From Pavlovales sp. CCMP2436 (taxonomy: Eukaryota; Haptophyta; Pavlovophyceae; Pavlovales): DNA of 18,140 nucleotides. The number at the start of each line of letters is the position of its first letter. Position 1 is the stretch's first letter. Below the pieces are notes generated by a model, which worked only from the letters and a program-made list of their open reading frames with translations, was not told the origin of the DNA and did not search any database. The translations under genes and the position numbers were made by a program. The DNA is taken from positions 258,492-276,631 of the forward strand of contig MU631371.1 in NCBI GenBank assembly GCA_026770615.1, written 5' to 3'. Of the stretch, positions 15,812 to 18,140 are shown in pieces.

Positions 15812-16044
15812 TTCCAGCGATACGTCACCGCTGGGATCACCAATGGACTCGCTTGCTCGCGCACTGTCGGGCGGCCCTGCGTTGCGCAGCGACTCCAGCG
15901 CTTTGTTTTCGGCTTCCTCATCATCCACCACTTCTACCAGCTCCTCACTTCGGCGTAGCGTGCAGGAGCCTGCGTCGGAGCGCTTAGATCAGCCTGACTT
16001 GAACTTGAAACGTACCACCAGCTCGAACCCCCTTACATTAATAT
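15812..16044 (-). repeat. Repeat R3, copy B (best-preserved coding fragment)
   Basis: Close match to copy A. On the minus strand a frame free of stops reads KRSDAGSCTLRRSEELVEVV, then DDEEAENKALESLRNAGPP and DSARASESIGDPSGDVSLEL, a sensible hydrophilic protein. A TGA upstream separates it from ELVVRFKFKSG. It is probably a fragment of a transposon protein carried in repeats; family unknown. Confidence 0.7.
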
Positions 16045-16098
16045 AACTATACTAACAGACGCCAGCTTGAATCCCTATCATAAATATAACTATACTAC

Positions 16099-16218
16099 GT
16101 GGCGCCCAAGCCAGCGCAGCCGACTAAGGCACGCAGCAGGCAATGGGCGACGCAGCGCTCAGACCAGCACAACATTCAGAACAGTCAGACGCCAGCTTGA
16201 ATCCCTATCGTAAATATA
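16099..16218 (+). repeat. Repeat R1, copy B
   Basis: 119 of 120 bases identical to 7321-7440. A short extra R1 end (GACGCCAGCTTG to AAATATAAC) lies just upstream at 16055-16090. Confidence 0.9.
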
Positions 16219-16539
16219 ACTCTACTAGTTACATACTGCTTTGATTTTTGGTGGGCGGTTGGCCGTAGGCCGAACGCGCGTACGAAATATATAGTATCGC
16301 ACATATTTAATCATGTTGAGACTTGATTACTGCTTAACTAACGGCTGATTCAGAACCTAAAACGGCTAAAACATACTCTAATTTTTTTCTCGAGAGCTAA
16401 GGGGGGTCTACCGGCCGGGCGCCTGCGACTTGATTGATTCAATCGTCAAGTTTTTTTCGGGCGCTATTCCCAAAAGTCCAGTCCACCCTTGGACGCGCAC
16501 GCCTGCCACATCGGCAATTTTCATAACGATACTTATGTT
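16219..16539. other. Gene-less stretch between R1 and the microsatellite
   Basis: AT-rich with no coding frame. GCCGAACGCGC (16271-16281) recurs at 17017-17027. ACTTGATTGATTCAATCGTC (16428) is a near-palindrome. Confidence 0.4.
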
Positions 16540-16601
16540 ATATTATTATTATTATTAATAAAAATATTAATATTATTATGAATAATAATAATAATAATAA
16601 T
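16540..16601. repeat. TTA/AAT microsatellite
   Basis: TAT/ATT triplets run into AATAAT triplets, giving a weakly self-complementary AT tract. Confidence 0.9.
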
Positions 16602-16633
16602 TGGGCGGAGGAGGTGCGGTTATTAATGTTATT

Positions 16634-16692
16634 ATTAGCGGCTCAGCATGGTTCAACAGAATGTGTTCACTCACTGACTTGGTCGACGTCAG
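16634..16692 (+). repeat. Repeat R2, copy B
   Basis: Direct copy of 8254-8312. Confidence 0.8.
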
Positions 16693-16795
16693 ACATCAGT
16701 CAGCTGGCAGCAGGGCTTAATGATATTATGAATAATGGGACGATCTCGTTTGTGAGTGAACGCGAGTCTCCTATCCCAAACTGCCGAGCCACTAA

Positions 16796-16927
16796 TATAT
16801 GACTGATAGGGACTTTTAAAAGCTGGCGTTTGACTGTCCTGGTAGTTGTGATGGTCTAAGCGCTGCATCGCTCATTGCTGATTGCCTGCAGTGCATGCCT
16901 TGGTCGGCTGCGCTGGCTTGAGCGCCA
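16796..16927 (-). repeat. Repeat R1, copy C (inverted, diverged)
   Basis: Its reverse complement aligns with R1 along its length: AGCCAGCGCAGCCGAC, then CAGCGCTTAGACCATCACAA, GACAGTCAAACGCCAGCTTT and GTCCCTATCAG. With copy B it forms inverted ends around 16219-16795. A further R1-like end lies at 16947-17006. Confidence 0.7.
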
Positions 16928-17118
16928 TTGGCCACTAATATGCACACCTTCCAGGACAGTGTGTAAGACAGTCAGACGCCAGCTTTCGAATCTATATCAG
17001 TAATATAATTTGCGGTAGCCGAACGCGCAGTCGAAGCTAGACGGACCAGTAGACGCGATGTGCGGGGCGCAGGCCGGAGTTTTTCATCATATTCATAAAA
17101 AATGAAATTAATGAAGGA

Positions 17119-17137
17119 GTCGAAATCCAAATTAGTG
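17119..17137 (+). repeat. Repeat R5, copy B
   Basis: GTCGAAATCCAAATTAGTG, one mismatch to 13320-13338. Confidence 0.75.
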
Positions 17138-17207
17138 GCCAGTCCGGGGGAACATTGCGAAAAAATCCGGTAAAAATCCTTCGGAGTAACTCACGAATCG
17201 GGTTGGG

Positions 17208-17280
17208 CACAGAGGAGTTAGATGCAGATTCGTGAATGGGGCGCCGCCCCATTCACGAATCTGCATCTAACTCCTCTGTG
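17208..17280. repeat. 73-bp near-perfect palindrome
   Basis: The left arm CACAGAGGAGTTAGATGCAG then ATTCGTGAATGGGGC (17208-17242) and the right arm 17246-17280 are exact reverse complements over 35 bases, with a 3-base centre GCC. Weaker pairing continues outward. The lack of any mismatch implies recent origin or gene conversion. Confidence 0.95.
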
Positions 17281-17309
17281 TCCAATCGGGAACCATGACT
17301 TTTTTATCG

Positions 17310-17535
17310 TTTCAGAGCGCTGAGAATCAGAAATGTTAGTTACTTTAGCATGTTGTGGACCCCAGATGCACTCGAGAGGCACAAGAGGTGGGCTACGGCC
17401 GTCGAGAAGGGCTCTATTTGACAACAGCTATTAGTACTTAGCGCGCAGGGGCGAAGAATGTATACTACTTCGTCCCGCTCACAACTTTTCCCCCTCCCCA
17501 GTCCGGAATCGCCACTAATTCGGATTTCGACCCGA
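17310..17535 (-). repeat. Right arm of the foldback-like block
   Basis: Inverted partner of 14867-15105. Its outer end includes R5 copy C (17513-17531). Confidence 0.75.
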
Positions 17536-17768
17536 GGTAACTTAAGTTAGTTGAATTACAGACTAGTTAGTTACTAACTACTGCTCAAGTAGATTGCACC
17601 TTCAACACTATTATGATATCAAGCGACTAATAAAAAGATAGTCGACTCCGGGCTCCAAAGTCACCTATGTACACCTAACTATATCTTCAAGAGCACTGTC
17701 AGCGCTAACCCCGCGCGGGCGGCGGGCACCGCCCGCCGCACCACTAAACGCCCAATATCGGCGGCGGG
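17536..17768 (-). other. Intergenic / 3' flank of the sigma factor gene
   Basis: AT-rich to 17700, then GC-rich. A 9-bp-arm hairpin GCGGCGGGC/GCCCGCCGC (17719-17739) lies 30 bases past the sigma stop codon and may be a 3'-UTR structure. Confidence 0.4.
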
Positions 17769-18035
17769 CTATTCCTGCGCCTCAACGTACTCGCGCAACA
17801 CGAAGCCGTGGCGGGGCGAGCGCAGCTTGCGCATTGCCTTGGCCTCGATTTGCCGCACCCGCTCGCGCGTGACCGCCATCAACTGCCCGACCTCCTCGAG
17901 CGTGCGCGTGCGCCCGTCGTCCAGGCCGTAGCGCAGGCGCAGAACGTCCCTCTCGCGCAGGGAGAGCACGCCGCAGAGCAGCACCTCCAAGTCGTCGCGC
18001 AGGCACGAGTGCTCGACCAGCGTCTCGGGGACCGC
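17769..18035 (-). CDS. Sigma-70 family factor, C-terminal exon (plastid RNA polymerase sigma, probable)
   Basis: The last 88 codons and TAG stop (17769-17771) of a sigma-70-type factor, which directs bacterial-type RNA polymerase to -35/-10 promoters. Region 4 is complete: CLRDDLEVLLCGVLSLRERD (4.1), VLRLRYGLDDGRTRTLEEVG, and the helix-turn-helix QLMAVTRERVRQIEAKAMRK ending KLRSP. The exon starts after CAAACCGCAG at 18036, a good acceptor with a pyrimidine run, in phase 0. No ATG or other plausible start lies in the exon, so it is not the gene start. In algae such nuclear genes encode plastid sigma factors; regions 1-3 and any transit peptide lie outside the window. The frame also stays open leftward of the acceptor through a Pro-rich stretch, but that does not resemble sigma region 3. 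Bacterial origin is unlikely given the intron-like flank. Confidence 0.9.
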   Translation of the reverse strand, partial: AVPETLVEHSCLRDDLEVLLCGVLSLRERDVLRLRYGLDDGRTRTLEEVGQLMAVTRERVRQIEAKAMRKLRSPRHGFVLREYVEAQE

Positions 18036-18140
18036 CTGCGGTTTGAAAAAGGGCGGGATTTGCAGGATGGGGGGGGGGTCTGTGAGTACAGTGGTTGCGT
18101 CGTGGGGTGCGCGCGTCGCGTGGTGGGTGGGGGGTGGAGG
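18036..18140 (-). other. 3' part of an intron of the sigma factor gene
   Basis: C-rich sequence ending CCCTTTTTCAAACCGCAG. The donor is beyond the window. A frame is open through it only because it is nearly free of T/A-rich codons. Confidence 0.6.

Larger units (their letters stand above)
14867..17535. mobile_element. Foldback-like block with long inverted arms
   Basis: The left arm 14867-15105 and right arm 17310-17535 are inverted copies. 14983-15032 versus the reverse of 17379-17428 agree at 45 of 50 positions, and TTCGCCCCTGCGCGCT is shared at 14946 and 17440. The outer edge of the right arm carries R5. The ~2.2 kb between the arms is a patchwork of repeats R1-R4, a tRNA-like segment and a palindrome, with no intact gene. 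It could be one large foldback transposon loaded with insertions, or two inverted solo copies. Confidence 0.5.

Noticed and set aside
1..18140. CRISPR arrays or prokaryotic operons
   Set aside because: No regularly spaced identical short repeats with unique spacers; introns and transposon types are eukaryotic.
18036..18140. Open frame upstream of the sigma exon as coding sequence
   Set aside because: Pro/His/Thr-rich, unlike sigma region 3, and separated by a strong acceptor; openness is explained by C-rich composition.

Overview
The window looks like nuclear DNA of a GC-rich, intron-bearing, plastid-bearing microalga. A red-lineage group such as a haptophyte or pelagophyte is my guess; nothing in the window proves the taxon. 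Three things support this. A sigma-70 region 4 exon with a eukaryotic 3' splice site sits at the right edge, and algae encode plastid sigma factors in the nucleus. Several GT-AG introns interrupt GC-rich reading frames. The spacers are AT-rich and packed with DNA transposons.

Layout. 1-909 (-): 3' part of an unrecognised host gene whose frame runs off the left edge, with alanine/proline-rich repeats ending in SNYMxLFG. Behind it are five exact TTCCCGCC (E2F-like) sites. 910-3050: no gene; a GC-rich hairpin cluster and one dispersed repeat. 3051-9003: a 6-kb block bounded by ~40-bp inverted repeats and a possible 3-bp target duplication. It holds a broken multi-exon gene of unknown function (3147-5599), a frameshifted Tc1/mariner-type transposase (5988-7206), a cluster of short repeats, and a possible reverse-transcriptase C-terminal remnant (8559-8930). 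9014-12483: a complete P/THAP9-like transposon with ~70-bp terminal inverted repeats and a 7-bp target duplication CCCAGAT. It carries a decayed P-type transposase and, on the opposite strand, a gene with an acidic region and an HMG box. 12484-12709: a 113-bp tandem duplication. 12712-13336: short frames rich in LFG/FDGG motifs. 13890-14651 (-): an unrecognised Ala/Lys-rich protein. 14867-17535: a foldback-like block with inverted arms ~2.2 kb apart, filled with repeats that also occur at 7.3-8.3 kb, and a 73-bp near-perfect palindrome. 17769-18140 (-): the last exon of a sigma factor.

Apart from the two edge genes, the window is mainly a nest of transposons. The strongest result is the P-like element with HMG-box cargo. 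Next are the left-edge gene with its TTCCCGCC sites, and the fact that all five in-frame stops found inside decayed frames are TAG.
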